Below, piece after piece: positions 33,390 to 41,785 of a DNA stretch of 64,000 bases (position 1 is the first letter of the stretch; every line of letters begins with the position of its first letter). The position numbers and the translations under genes were made by a program. The notes below the pieces were generated by a model. It made no database searches, had not been told where the DNA came from, and saw nothing but the letters and a program-made list of their open reading frames with translations. Source of the DNA: Streptomyces sp. B93 (GTDB taxonomy: Bacteria; Actinomycetota; Actinomycetes; Streptomycetales; Streptomycetaceae); NCBI RefSeq assembly GCF_018070565.1, contig NZ_JAGPXL010000032.1, forward strand, positions 1-64,000, read 5' to 3'.

Positions 33390-33920
33390 CAGTCGTCACC
33401 TTCGGGGATGATCTGGCCGGGCTGGATGAATTTGGCCTTCACTTCACCGAAGCCGGTGCCGATCCGGTACGTGGCGGGCGGTGTGCCGTCAGGTGTCCAG
33501 AAGACGGCCGCGTCGACGTTGCGCAAGGCCAGGAGGGTGTGGCCTTGTTGGACGGCTCTGAAGGCTACGCTCCAGTACCGGACGGATGCCTCGGCGACCA
33601 TGCTCATGCGCCAGTCCGGCCGCCAGAACGGGGTGCGCTGTTCCGGGCGTTTGGGCCACAGCAGGCGCAGTGCGATGGACAGCCGGGTCTTTGTAGGCCT
33701 TGTAGGGGGCGCCGCCGGCCTGGACGAGTTCGGTCCGTGCCTTGCGGGTGGCCTCGTAGAAGGGCTTGAAGAGGGACTCGTTGGCTTTGCCCGTCCAGGA
33801 GTCGTGGATGGCCGGTGCGGCGTCGAGGTGGCCTTCGCGGGCGAGTTTCTCGAGTTCCGTCTGCCCGGGCAGTACACGCTGCTTGACCACGCCTCGTACG
33901 AAGGACGGCAGAGCAGGCAT
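33389..33920 (-). pseudogene. Hypothetical accessory protein, frameshifted
   Basis: Frame 1 from ATG 33920 reads MPALPSFVRGVVKQRVLPG ... AIHDSWTGKANESLFKPFYE ... GGAPYKAYK. Near 33690 the coding pattern moves to another frame: RLSIALRLLWPKRPEQRTPF ... YWSVAFRAVQQGHTLLALRN, ending GQIIPEGDD and TGA. A one-base change in between explains this. It could also be truncated upstream by the IS110 element, whose transposase starts head-to-head one base away. Function unknown. Confidence 0.6.
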
Positions 33921-35298
33921 GAGCACGCCCGGGATAGCGGTGATCGGCGGAGTCGACACCCACACGGACATCCACCAGGCCGCGGTGATCGACTCGGTCG
34001 GCCGCCATCTGGACACGCAGTCGTTCGAGACGACGTCGGCCGGCTACGAGCAACTGCTGGCCTGGCTGCGTGCGCAGGCGGACGTCATCGCGGTCGGGAT
34101 GGAGGGCACCGGAGCCTACGGCGCTGAACTCGCCCGCTTCCTGACTGTCAACGGCATCACAGTCGTGGAGGTCGACCGCCCGGACCGCAGGGCCAGACGA
34201 GCCCACGGCAAGTCCGATCCGGTCGACGCCTACGCGGCGGCCACCGCCGTCCTCTCCGGCCGCGCGAGCGGAACACCGAAGAGCCGCAACGGGATCGTGG
34301 AAGCCATCCGCGCGCTGCGCGTGGTCCGCAAGAGCGCGGTCAAGGCCCGCACGCAGACGATCAACCAGATTCGCTCTCTGCTGGTCACCGCACCCTCCGC
34401 CTTGCGGGAGAAGCTGCGGGGACTGCCCACCGCCCTGCTGATCGACACCCTCGCCCGGACCCAGCCCACCGGTGACCTCACCGACCCCGCCTTTGCGGCC
34501 AAGACAGCCCTGCGCCGCCTCGCCCGCCGCTACCAGGCCCTGCACCAGGAGATCAAGGAAGCTGACGCCGATCTCGCTCCCCTGGTGACCCGGGCGGCCC
34601 CGAGCCTCGTCGCCCTGCCCGGGGTAGGCATCGAGACGGTCGGCCAGCTGCTGATCACCACCGGAGACAACCCCGACCGGCTCCGATCCGAAGCGTCCTT
34701 CGCGCACCTGTGCGCGGCCGCCCCGATCCCTGCTTCTTCAGGCCGCACCAACCGCCACCGCATCAACCGCGGCGGAGACCGGCACGCCAACAGCGCCCTC
34801 TACACCATCGTCCTGGTCCGCATGCAATGCGACCCACGGACCAGGGACTACGTCGCCAGACGCACCGCCAAAGGCATGTCCACCAAGGACGTCATGCGGT
34901 GCCTGAGGAGGTTCGTCGCCCGCGAGGTCTACAGACACCTCAAAAACCACCGGTGCCTCAACCCCCACGCCGATCAGGTGAATCACCCCATCAGGGCGTC
35001 ACGAGCCGGTCTGCAGGTCAGGCCAAGCATGCCCATCCGGCGACATGCCGGACGGACGGCCCGCCCGGACGAAGTCGTGGTACTCGTCCTGCATGACGCC
35101 CTGGCTGACCCACGGCCCGCGAACAGCTCCCGTGCACTCCTCAGCAAGCACCAGAGCATCCTGCGGGTCCTCAACCCTGCCGAGGAGCCGGCCGTACTCC
35201 TCTTCCCCGGCGTCCTGATCGAACGGCGGGAAGGAGTCCAGGTCCAGGAAGGACTCGTGCCCGACATCTTCGACGGCATGGACGTAGACCTCGTATGA
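33919..35298 (+). CDS. IS110-family transposase
   Basis: The N-terminal DEDD domain shows GGVDTHTDIHQAAVID (first Asp), GMEGTGAYGAELARFL (Glu) and HGKSDPVDAYAAA (last Asp pair). The C-terminal Transposase_20 domain has LPGVGIETVGQLLITTGDNP and the nucleophilic Ser region IPASSGRTNRHRINRGGDRH. These enzymes insert circular elements using a guide (bridge) RNA encoded in a non-coding end of the element. The conserved part ends near 34,950; beyond that the frame runs antisense through a neighbouring gene to 35298, so the 459-residue length is inflated by read-through. Element ends could not be fixed because IS110 lacks clear inverted repeats. Confidence 0.85.
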   Translation: MSTPGIAVIGGVDTHTDIHQAAVIDSVGRHLDTQSFETTSAGYEQLLAWLRAQADVIAVGMEGTGAYGAELARFLTVNGITVVEVDRPDRRARRAHGKSDPVDAYAAATAVLSGRASGTPKSRNGIVEAIRALRVVRKSAVKARTQTINQIRSLLVTAPSALREKLRGLPTALLIDTLARTQPTGDLTDPAFAAKTALRRLARRYQALHQEIKEADADLAPLVTRAAPSLVALPGVGIETVGQLLITTGDNPDRLRSEASFAHLCAAAPIPASSGRTNRHRINRGGDRHANSALYTIVLVRMQCDPRTRDYVARRTAKGMSTKDVMRCLRRFVAREVYRHLKNHRCLNPHADQVNHPIRASRAGLQVRPSMPIRRHAGRTARPDEVVVLVLHDALADPRPANSSRALLSKHQSILRVLNPAEEPAVLLFPGVLIERREGVQVQEGLVPDIFDGMDVDLV

Positions 35299-35457
35299 CG
35301 TCCTCGCCGGCCGGACCTCGGCATATCTCACACCGGGGCGCCCCGGCGAGCCAACCGGTCCGAGGAACTGCTCAACCGAACGGCCCCGCCTCAAGGCCCC
35401 GAAGATGAAGGACTCCGCCAAGTAACGCACCCAGGCACAGTACGGCTCAGCCACCAC
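34999..35457 (-). CDS. Hypothetical protein, 152 aa
   Basis: The protein reads AEPYCAWVRYLAESFIFGAL ... RPARTSYEVYVHAVEDVGHE ... DLDSFPPFDQDAGEEEYGRL ... SQGVMQDEYHDFVRAGRPSG. Amino-acid composition is balanced and acidic, unlike antisense shadows, so I take it as the real gene against the read-through of the IS110 frame on the other strand. No family recognised. GTG start at 35457. Confidence 0.6.
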   Translation of the reverse strand: MVAEPYCAWVRYLAESFIFGALRRGRSVEQFLGPVGSPGRPGVRYAEVRPARTSYEVYVHAVEDVGHESFLDLDSFPPFDQDAGEEEYGRLLGRVEDPQDALVLAEECTGAVRGPWVSQGVMQDEYHDFVRAGRPSGMSPDGHAWPDLQTGS

Positions 35458-35607
35458 GACCGACCAGCTTGACGATCTATAGGAGCTTCAACGCCCTCCG
35501 GCCGCGCTGGCCGGGGGCGGCCCGCGAACGGCGGTGTCAGTGCGGCTTGGTAGAACTCTTGCGGGCCGGCCGAGGGCGCCGGGTCCGCACATCCGAGGAG
35601 ACCAGTC

Positions 35608-36570
35608 ATGTCCCACGTCGAGCATTTGCAGGAACTGCACGGCCTCGCCGCCTTCGACTTCCCCAAGCCGGGCGCCGGTCAGGACCTGCCGGAGGCGGGC
35701 GCGGTCGCCTGGCGGCTCTCCGTCAACCCCTACGACGACGACGCGAAGGAGAGCTTCGGCGACCTGTGGGACCGCTTCCTCGACACCGTGGACCCCGCCG
35801 GGATCCGCGCCCTCGTCGTGGGCCAGTGGGACGAGCCCTACGAGAACGACTCGAGCATGATCGTGCGGCGGCTGGTGGACGCCAAGGACCGGCTGACCGG
35901 CCTGCGGGCCCTGTTCATAGGCGATCTGGAAATGGAGGAGGCGGAGATCTCCTGGATCGAGCAGTCCGACGTCACCCCGGTCCTCGACGCCTTCCCACTG
36001 CTGGAGGAGCTGGGCGTGCGCGGCGGCACCGGCCTGCGTTTCCCGGCCGTGCGGCACGAGCGGCTGCGCACCCTCAGCTTCGAGGCGGGCGGCCTGCCCG
36101 GCGAGGTCGTGCGCGGTGTCGCCGCCAGCGAACTGCCCACGCTGGAGTACCTGGAGATGTGGCTCGGCGTGGAGGAGTACGGCGGTGACGCGACCGTCGC
36201 CGACCTGGCGCCGATCCTGGGCGGCGGCCGGTTCCCGGCGCTGCACCACCTCGGCCTGCGCAACAGCGAGATCCAGGACGAGATCGCGGCGGCCGTCGCC
36301 TCCGCCCCGGTCGTCGCCCAGCTGAGGTCCCTCGACCTGTCCCTCGGCGTGCTCACCGACGAGGGTCTGGCGGCGCTGCTGGACGGCCAGCCGCTCACCC
36401 ATCTGACCTGGCTGGACCTCCACCACAACTTCGTCACCGAGCCGGTGGCCGACCGCGCGCGGGCGGCGCTGGAGCCTGCCGGTGTGGAGGTCGACCTGTC
36501 CAAGACCGGTCACGAGGACGAGTGGGAGGACGACGGCGTCGTCCACCGCTTCACCGCGGTCGCGGAGTGA
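35608..36570 (+). CDS. STM4015-family leucine-rich repeat protein (copy 1)
   Basis: The protein has 320 residues. The N-terminal part (HGLAAFDFPKPGAGQDLPEA ... AVAWRLSVNPYDDD) is followed by leucine-rich repeats such as LRALFIGDLEMEEAEISWIE, FPALHHLGLRNSEIQDEIAA and LRSLDLSLGVLTDEGLAALL. The repeats should form a curved binding surface. It opens the STM4011-STM4015-type operon; AGGAG lies 10 bases before the ATG. A -10-like TAGAAC at 35551 may belong to the promoter. The function of the operon is unknown. Confidence 0.82.
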   Translation: MSHVEHLQELHGLAAFDFPKPGAGQDLPEAGAVAWRLSVNPYDDDAKESFGDLWDRFLDTVDPAGIRALVVGQWDEPYENDSSMIVRRLVDAKDRLTGLRALFIGDLEMEEAEISWIEQSDVTPVLDAFPLLEELGVRGGTGLRFPAVRHERLRTLSFEAGGLPGEVVRGVAASELPTLEYLEMWLGVEEYGGDATVADLAPILGGGRFPALHHLGLRNSEIQDEIAAAVASAPVVAQLRSLDLSLGVLTDEGLAALLDGQPLTHLTWLDLHHNFVTEPVADRARAALEPAGVEVDLSKTGHEDEWEDDGVVHRFTAVAE

Positions 36571-36577
36571 CGCCGTC

Positions 36578-37543
36578 ATGACCTTCGTCGACCACTCCAC
36601 GACGTTCCACGGACTGCCGGTGTTCACCTTCCCCGGGCCCGACCACGACGACCTCCCGGCGGCCGACGCCGTGGCCTGGCGCCTCGACTGCTACGCGGCC
36701 GACGAACTGCCCTTCGACGAGCTGTGGGAGGGCTTCACCGCGCGGGTGCCGACCGAGCGGGTGCGGGCCCTGGTGCTCGGCCCCTGGTGGGAGGACGAGT
36801 ACACCGACCTGCGCCCGGCGCTGGAGCTGATCCTGGCCGACGCTGCCCGCTTCCCCGCGCTGCGCGCCCTGTTCCTCGCCGATGTCACGGGCGAGGAGTG
36901 CGAGATCTCCTGGCTCCAGCTCACCGATGTCACACCCGTGCTGGAGGCGTTCCCGCTGCTGGAGGAGTTCACCGTGCGGGGCGGTGACTCCCAGGGGCTC
37001 GGTGAGGAGCCGCTGTCGCTGCGGCCGGTGCGGCACGAGGCGCTGCGCGTCCTGCGGTTCGAGTCGGGCGGCCTGCCCGGCCAGGTGGTGCGCGCCCTCG
37101 GCGAGTGCGAACTGCCCGCGCTCGAACACCTGGAGCTGTGGCTGGGCGTGCAGCAGTACGGCGGTGACGCCACGGTCCCCGACCTCGCGCCGGTGCTCGC
37201 CGGGGGCCGCTTCCCCGCCCTGCGCCACCTGGGGCTCCAGGACAGCGAGTTGCAGGACGAGATCGCGGCGGCGGTCGCCTCCGCCCCGGTGGTGGCCCAG
37301 CTGGAGTCGCTGAGCCTGTCCATGGGCACCCTCACGGACACCGGCGCCGAGGCCCTGCTGGGCGGCCAGCCGCTGGGCCACCTCAAGCGGCTCGACCTGC
37401 ACCACCACTTCCTGAGCGACCCCATGACCGACCGGCTGCGTACGGCGCTCGGCGCGGCCGGGACTGAGCTGGACCTGTCGGACCGGCAGACCCCGCACCG
37501 CTGGCGCGAGGAGGAGTGGCGGTATGTCGCCGTCTCCGAGTGA
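36578..37543 (+). CDS. STM4015-family leucine-rich repeat protein (copy 2)
   Basis: The protein has 321 residues and is clearly paralogous to the preceding gene (shared ISW..L..DVTPVL.AFPLLEE, QYGGDATVPDLAPVLAGGRF and ELQDEIAAAVASAPVVAQLE). The start is 7 bases after the first copy, with GGAG inside the end of that gene. A tandem duplication followed by divergence is the likely origin. Two LRR subunits may form a heterodimer that binds or guides the substrate of the radical SAM enzymes. Confidence 0.82.
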   Translation: MTFVDHSTTFHGLPVFTFPGPDHDDLPAADAVAWRLDCYAADELPFDELWEGFTARVPTERVRALVLGPWWEDEYTDLRPALELILADAARFPALRALFLADVTGEECEISWLQLTDVTPVLEAFPLLEEFTVRGGDSQGLGEEPLSLRPVRHEALRVLRFESGGLPGQVVRALGECELPALEHLELWLGVQQYGGDATVPDLAPVLAGGRFPALRHLGLQDSELQDEIAAAVASAPVVAQLESLSLSMGTLTDTGAEALLGGQPLGHLKRLDLHHHFLSDPMTDRLRTALGAAGTELDLSDRQTPHRWREEEWRYVAVSE

Positions 37544-38687
37544 CCCCACGCCCGCCCCCGGGACCACTGCGCGTATCGCCGTCGTCGGCAACCCGGAGAA
37601 CCGCCGTACGACGCTGTTCGCGGACGCCGTCCGCGCGGCGGGCCGTCCGGCGCCGCGCGTGCTGGCGTGGCGCGACGTCCTGCGCGGCCGGTACGCCTTC
37701 GAGCCCGGCGAGTTCGTGCGGATCGACTCGCCGGGGGAGAACGCGGAGGTCGACCGGCTGCTGCGGGGCACCGACGATCCGACCCGGGTGGAGGGCACGG
37801 CCCTGTGGTACCGCCGCTTCACGGCGGCGGTCCGCGAGGTGACGGACGCGGCACTGCGCGCGGGCGCGGTGCCGTCCGTCGCCGCCGAGGAGGTGGCGGT
37901 GATGTTCGACAAGCGGCGCTGCCACGCCCGGCTGACGGCGGCGGGCGTCCCCGTGCCCCCGGCCCTGACGGGCCCGGTCGGCGGCTGGCAGGAGCTGCGG
38001 GACCGGCTCGGGGCGGCGGGGATCTCCCGGGCGTTCGTGAAACCGGCGCACGGTTCGTCGGCGTCCGGCGTCGTGGCCCTGTCGGTGGCCGGTCCCGGCC
38101 GGGTGAAGGCGACGACGTCCGTGGAGACGGCCCCCGACGGCCGGCTGTACAACTCCCTGCGGGTACGGCACTACGGCACCGAGCGGGAGGTCGCCGCCCT
38201 CGTCGACGCGCTGGCCCCGGACGGACTGCACGTCGAGCGGTGGCTGCCGAAGGCCGTGCTGGGCGGCCGGGCCACCGATCTGCGGGTGGTGACGGTCGCC
38301 GGACGCGCCACGCACGCCGTCGTACGGACCAGCCGCCACCCCATGACCAACCTGCACCTGGGCGGCGCCCGAGGCGACCTGGGCGTGGTCCGCGCGGCGG
38401 TCCGGGCCGCGGGCGGCGACTTCAGCGCCGTACTGGACGCCGCCGAGCGGGCGGCGGCCTGCTTCCCGGGCACGCTCTGCGTCGGCGTGGACGTCCTGCC
38501 GTCCACCGGCTGGCGGCGCTTCACCGTGGGCGAGGTCAACGCCTTCGGTGATCTGCTGCCCCGGCTGACCGGCCTGCCCGGCAGCGGCGCGGAAGGGCTG
38601 GACACCTATGCCGCGCAGGTGGCCGCCGTACCCGCCGCGACGCGGCCACTCAAGCACGAGGAGCACCACCATGACGCCACCGGCTGA
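37524..38687 (+). CDS. STM4014-family ATP-grasp-like protein
   Basis: The protein has 387 residues. VMFDKRRCHARLTAAGVPVP, SRAFVKPAHGSSASGVVAL and a C-terminal GVDVLPSTGWRRFTVGEVNA with the GEVN metal-binding pattern fit the ATP-grasp fold, which ligates a carboxylate to an amine or thiol through an acyl phosphate. The ATG overlaps the end of the second LRR gene by 20 bases. The substrate is unknown; in context it would join or activate the operon's product. Confidence 0.8.
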   Translation: MSPSPSDPTPAPGTTARIAVVGNPENRRTTLFADAVRAAGRPAPRVLAWRDVLRGRYAFEPGEFVRIDSPGENAEVDRLLRGTDDPTRVEGTALWYRRFTAAVREVTDAALRAGAVPSVAAEEVAVMFDKRRCHARLTAAGVPVPPALTGPVGGWQELRDRLGAAGISRAFVKPAHGSSASGVVALSVAGPGRVKATTSVETAPDGRLYNSLRVRHYGTEREVAALVDALAPDGLHVERWLPKAVLGGRATDLRVVTVAGRATHAVVRTSRHPMTNLHLGGARGDLGVVRAAVRAAGGDFSAVLDAAERAAACFPGTLCVGVDVLPSTGWRRFTVGEVNAFGDLLPRLTGLPGSGAEGLDTYAAQVAAVPAATRPLKHEEHHHDATG

Positions 38688-39525
38688 CACCCAGTCGGCG
38701 ACGATGCCGCCGATCGACATGAACGAGGTCGTCGGCAGCCACGACCTGCTGATGGTCACCCTGGACACGCTCCGCTACGACGTGGCCCAGGAGCTGGCGG
38801 CCGAGGGCCGCATCCCGAACCTGGCCCGCCACCTGCCCGGCGGCGCCTGGGAGCGGCGGCACGCCCCCGGCAGCTTCACCTACGCCTCCCACCAGGCGAT
38901 GTTCGCGGGTTTCCTGCCGACCCCGGCGACCCCGGGCCCGCATCCGAGGCTGTTCGCCGCCGTCTTCGCGGGCAGCGAGACCACCGCTGACGGCACCTTC
39001 GTCTACGACACCCCCGACCTGGTCTCCGGCCTGGCCGCCGTCGGTTACCGCACGGTCTGTGTCGGCGGCGTCGGCTTCTTCAACAAGCAAGGCCCGCTGG
39101 GGTCGGTGCTGCCGGGGCTCTTCCAGGAGAGCCACTGGGAGCCGGAGTTCGGCGTTCCGTCACCGACGTCCTTCGAGGCGCAGGTGACCCGCGCCGAGGA
39201 GATCGTCGCCGGACTCCCGCGAGAGCGGCGCCTGTTCCTCTTCGTGAACGTGGCGGCGCTGCACCAGCCGAACTGGTTCCACCTGCCCGGCGCCACCCGC
39301 GAGGCGGGCGACACGCGTGTCACGCACGCGGCGGCGCTGGAGTACGTGGACCGGCACATCGGCCGTCTCTTCGACGCCGTGCGCAGCCGCCGCCGCTGCC
39401 TCGCGATCGTCTGCTCCGACCACGGCACCGCGTACGGCGAGGACGGCCACACCGGCCATCGCATCGGCCATGACGTGGTCTGGACCGTCCCCTACGCCCA
39501 CTTCTTCCTCGACGAGGCCCGATGA
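38671..39525 (+). CDS. STM4013/SEN3800-family hydrolase (alkaline phosphatase fold)
   Basis: The protein has 284 residues. The metal site of the alkaline phosphatase/sulfatase superfamily is visible: LLMVTLDTLRYD (Asp ligands), the nucleophile region GSFTYASHQAMF (Thr or Ser), and VCSDHGTAYGEDGHTGHRIG with Asp-His and further His ligands. There is no signal peptide or membrane helix, so it acts in the cytoplasm, unlike LtaS-type relatives. ATG 38671 has GAGGAG upstream and overlaps STM4014 by 17 bases. Confidence 0.85.
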   Translation: MTPPADTQSATMPPIDMNEVVGSHDLLMVTLDTLRYDVAQELAAEGRIPNLARHLPGGAWERRHAPGSFTYASHQAMFAGFLPTPATPGPHPRLFAAVFAGSETTADGTFVYDTPDLVSGLAAVGYRTVCVGGVGFFNKQGPLGSVLPGLFQESHWEPEFGVPSPTSFEAQVTRAEEIVAGLPRERRLFLFVNVAALHQPNWFHLPGATREAGDTRVTHAAALEYVDRHIGRLFDAVRSRRRCLAIVCSDHGTAYGEDGHTGHRIGHDVVWTVPYAHFFLDEAR

Positions 39526-40874
39526 CCACGCTCGAAGCGACGCCCGCCGTCCGCCCGTACCAGCAGTACGTGTACGCGTACCCGCACAAGACGGCCTACC
39601 GCCCGCTGCCGCGCGAGCGGGCGGCGCTCGGCGACCTGTGGGCCGGGGAGCCGAAGGACGCGCTCTCGCTCTACTTCCACATCCCGTTCTGCGAGGTGCG
39701 CTGCGGCTTCTGCAACCTGTTCACCCGCATCGGCGCCCCCGACGGCCTGACCAAGGCCTACCTGGACGCCCTGGAGCGCCAGGCGTCGGCGGTGCGCGAG
39801 GCGCTGGGCGACGGGGCGCGGTTCGCCAACGCGGCGTTCGGCGGCGGCACCCCGACGTTCCTGGAGGCCGCCGAGCTGGAGCGGCTGTGCGACCTGGCCG
39901 AGGACGGCCTCGGCACCGACCTCCGGTCCGTCCCGCTGTCGGTGGAGGCGTCGCCCGCCACCGCGACGGCGGACCGGCTGACCGTGCTCGCCGAGCGCGG
40001 CGCGACCCGGCTGAGTCTGGGCGTGCAGAGCTTCGTCGACACCGAGGCGCGCACGGCGGTCCGCCCGCAGCGCCGCTCGGACGTCGAGGCGGCCCTCACC
40101 CGGATCCGTGAGGCGGGCTTCCCGGTCCTGAACATCGACCTGATCTACGGCATCGACGGCCAGACCGAGGACTCCTGGCGCCGTTCCCTGGACGCGGCGC
40201 TCGCCTGGCGCCCGGAGGAGCTGTACCTGTACCCCCTCTACGTCCGCCCGCTCACCGGCCTTGACCGCCGCAGCGGCGGCACGACGTCCGACACCGAGTG
40301 GGACGAGCGGCGGCTGCGCCTGTACCGCCACGGCCGCGACCACCTGATCGCGCGCGGCTACGAGCAGGTGTCGATGCGCATGTTCCGCCGCGCGGACGCC
40401 CCCGCCACCGGCGGCGAGGACTACTCGTGCCAGTCCGACGGCATGATCGGCCTCGGCTGCGGCGCCCGCTCGTACACGTCCACGCTGCACTACTCCTTCG
40501 ACTACGCCGTGGACATGCACCGGATACGCGGCATCATCGACGACTACACGGCCCGCACGGTCGAGGACTTCCGGCACGCGGACTTCGGCTGGCACATGGA
40601 CGCGGACGAGGCCCGGCGCCGCCATCTGCTCCAGTCGCTGCTCCAGGCCGAGGGCATGCCGGTCGCGGAGTACCGGACCCGCTTCGGCACCGATCCGCAC
40701 GACGACTTCGCGCCCGACCTGGCCCGTTTCGCCGCCCGTGGCTGGCTGGACGACTCCACCGGCCCGGACCTGCTGCGCCTGACCCCCGAGGGCCTGGCCC
40801 ACTCCGACGCGCTGGGCCCGGAGCTGTTCTCCGCGTCGGTGCGGCAGCGCATGGCGGAGTACGAGACGAAGTGA
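39522..40874 (+). CDS. STM4012-family radical SAM protein (HemW-like)
   Basis: The protein has 450 residues. The radical SAM motif is FHIPFCEVRCGFCNLF (Cys x3 Cys x2 Cys, about residues 56-71), followed by AFGGGTPTF (GGGTP SAM-binding motif) and the oxygen-independent coproporphyrinogen oxidase/HemW layout: RLSLGVQSFVD, LNIDLIYGIDGQTEDSWRRS. It is more likely a dedicated enzyme or methyltransferase-like chemistry of this operon than a haem enzyme. ATG overlaps the hydrolase stop (ATGA). Confidence 0.88.
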   Translation: MTTLEATPAVRPYQQYVYAYPHKTAYRPLPRERAALGDLWAGEPKDALSLYFHIPFCEVRCGFCNLFTRIGAPDGLTKAYLDALERQASAVREALGDGARFANAAFGGGTPTFLEAAELERLCDLAEDGLGTDLRSVPLSVEASPATATADRLTVLAERGATRLSLGVQSFVDTEARTAVRPQRRSDVEAALTRIREAGFPVLNIDLIYGIDGQTEDSWRRSLDAALAWRPEELYLYPLYVRPLTGLDRRSGGTTSDTEWDERRLRLYRHGRDHLIARGYEQVSMRMFRRADAPATGGEDYSCQSDGMIGLGCGARSYTSTLHYSFDYAVDMHRIRGIIDDYTARTVEDFRHADFGWHMDADEARRRHLLQSLLQAEGMPVAEYRTRFGTDPHDDFAPDLARFAARGWLDDSTGPDLLRLTPEGLAHSDALGPELFSASVRQRMAEYETK

Positions 40875-41776
40875 CGACGGACGACCCGGCCATGAACCTG
40901 ACGATCCTCTACCGCGGCCCCCTGGCCTCGTGCGACTACGACTGCCCGTACTGCCCCTTCGCCAAGCGCCGCGACAGCCGCGCCCAGCTGGCGGCGGACC
41001 GTGCCGCGCTGACCCGGTTCGCCGAGTGGGCGACCGCGCGACGGCAGGACCGCCTGTCCCTGCTGTTCACCCCGTGGGGCGAGGGCCTGGTGCGCTCCTG
41101 GTACCGCCGCACCCTCGCCGAGCTGAGCCACCAGCCCCACGTCGACCGTGTGGCGATCCAGACCAACCTCAGCTGCCGCACGGACTGGCTGGAGGCGGCC
41201 GACCCGGACACCCTCGCCCTGTGGTGCACCTACCACCCCGGCCAGACGCCCTACGACCGCTTCCTCGCCAAGTGCCACGACCTGGCCGCCCGTGGCATCC
41301 GTCACAGCGTCGGCATCGTCGGCCTCCCCGAGCACCTGTCCCACGCCCGCCGTCTGCGCGCGGACCTCCCCGCCCACGTCTACCTCTGGGTCAACGCCGC
41401 GGAGGGGCACACCTACACCGACCCCGAGGCGGACGCCTGGACCGCCCTCGACCCCCTCTTCCCGTACAGCCGCCACCCGCACCGCAGCGCGGGCCTGCCG
41501 TGCCGCACCGGCGAGTCCGTCATCTCCGTGGACGGCGACGGCACGGTCCGCCGCTGCCACTTCGTCCCCGCGGAGCTGGGCAACCTCTACGACGGCTCCT
41601 ACCGGGCCGCCCTGCGCCCCCGCGCCTGCCCCCTCGCGGTGTGCGACTGCCACATCGGCTACGTCCATCTGGAGACGCTGCCGCTGTACGACGTGTTCGC
41701 GGGCGGGGTGCTGGAGCGGATCCCGGCCGGTACGCCGCAGATGAGCACCCTTGCCCCACAGAGGAGCACCACCTAG
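40871..41776 (+). CDS. STM4011-family radical SAM protein
   Basis: The protein has 301 residues. The cluster motif is CDYDCPYCPFAK (Cys x3 Cys x2 Cys). The C-terminus has extra Cys that may bind a second Fe-S cluster: AGLPCRTGESVISVDGDG, RRCHFVPAELGNL and PRACPLAVCDCHIGYVH, similar to SPASM/twitch tails. The GTG at 40871 overlaps the STM4012 stop (GTGA); ATG 40892, where family similarity begins (MNLTILYRGPL), is an alternative start without a clear ribosome binding site. Last biosynthetic gene of the operon. Confidence 0.86.
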   Translation: MTTDDPAMNLTILYRGPLASCDYDCPYCPFAKRRDSRAQLAADRAALTRFAEWATARRQDRLSLLFTPWGEGLVRSWYRRTLAELSHQPHVDRVAIQTNLSCRTDWLEAADPDTLALWCTYHPGQTPYDRFLAKCHDLAARGIRHSVGIVGLPEHLSHARRLRADLPAHVYLWVNAAEGHTYTDPEADAWTALDPLFPYSRHPHRSAGLPCRTGESVISVDGDGTVRRCHFVPAELGNLYDGSYRAALRPRACPLAVCDCHIGYVHLETLPLYDVFAGGVLERIPAGTPQMSTLAPQRSTT

Positions 41777-41779
41777 CCT
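41751..41779 (+). promoter_or_regulatory. Possible promoter for a leaderless MFS transcript
   Basis: TTGCCC (41751-41756), a 17-base spacer and TAGCCT (41774-41779) match a housekeeping-type promoter. Transcription would start near 41786, exactly at the GTG of the MFS gene, giving a leaderless mRNA. No ribosome binding site of normal spacing precedes this GTG. The gene could also be read through from the STM operon. Confidence 0.45.
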
Positions 41780-41785
41780 GCTTTT

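Noticed and set aside
34999..35298. C-terminal extension of the IS110 transposase as a real domain
   Set aside because: It is antisense to a protein with normal composition (152 aa) and goes beyond the usual IS110 length.
24606..35457. Prophage
   Set aside because: No capsid, terminase, tail, lysis or phage-type replication genes; the recombinases are of transposon type.
39522..40874. HemN/HemW haem biosynthesis enzyme
   Set aside because: The fold and motifs are HemW-like, but the gene is embedded in the STM4011-4015 operon and no haem genes are near.
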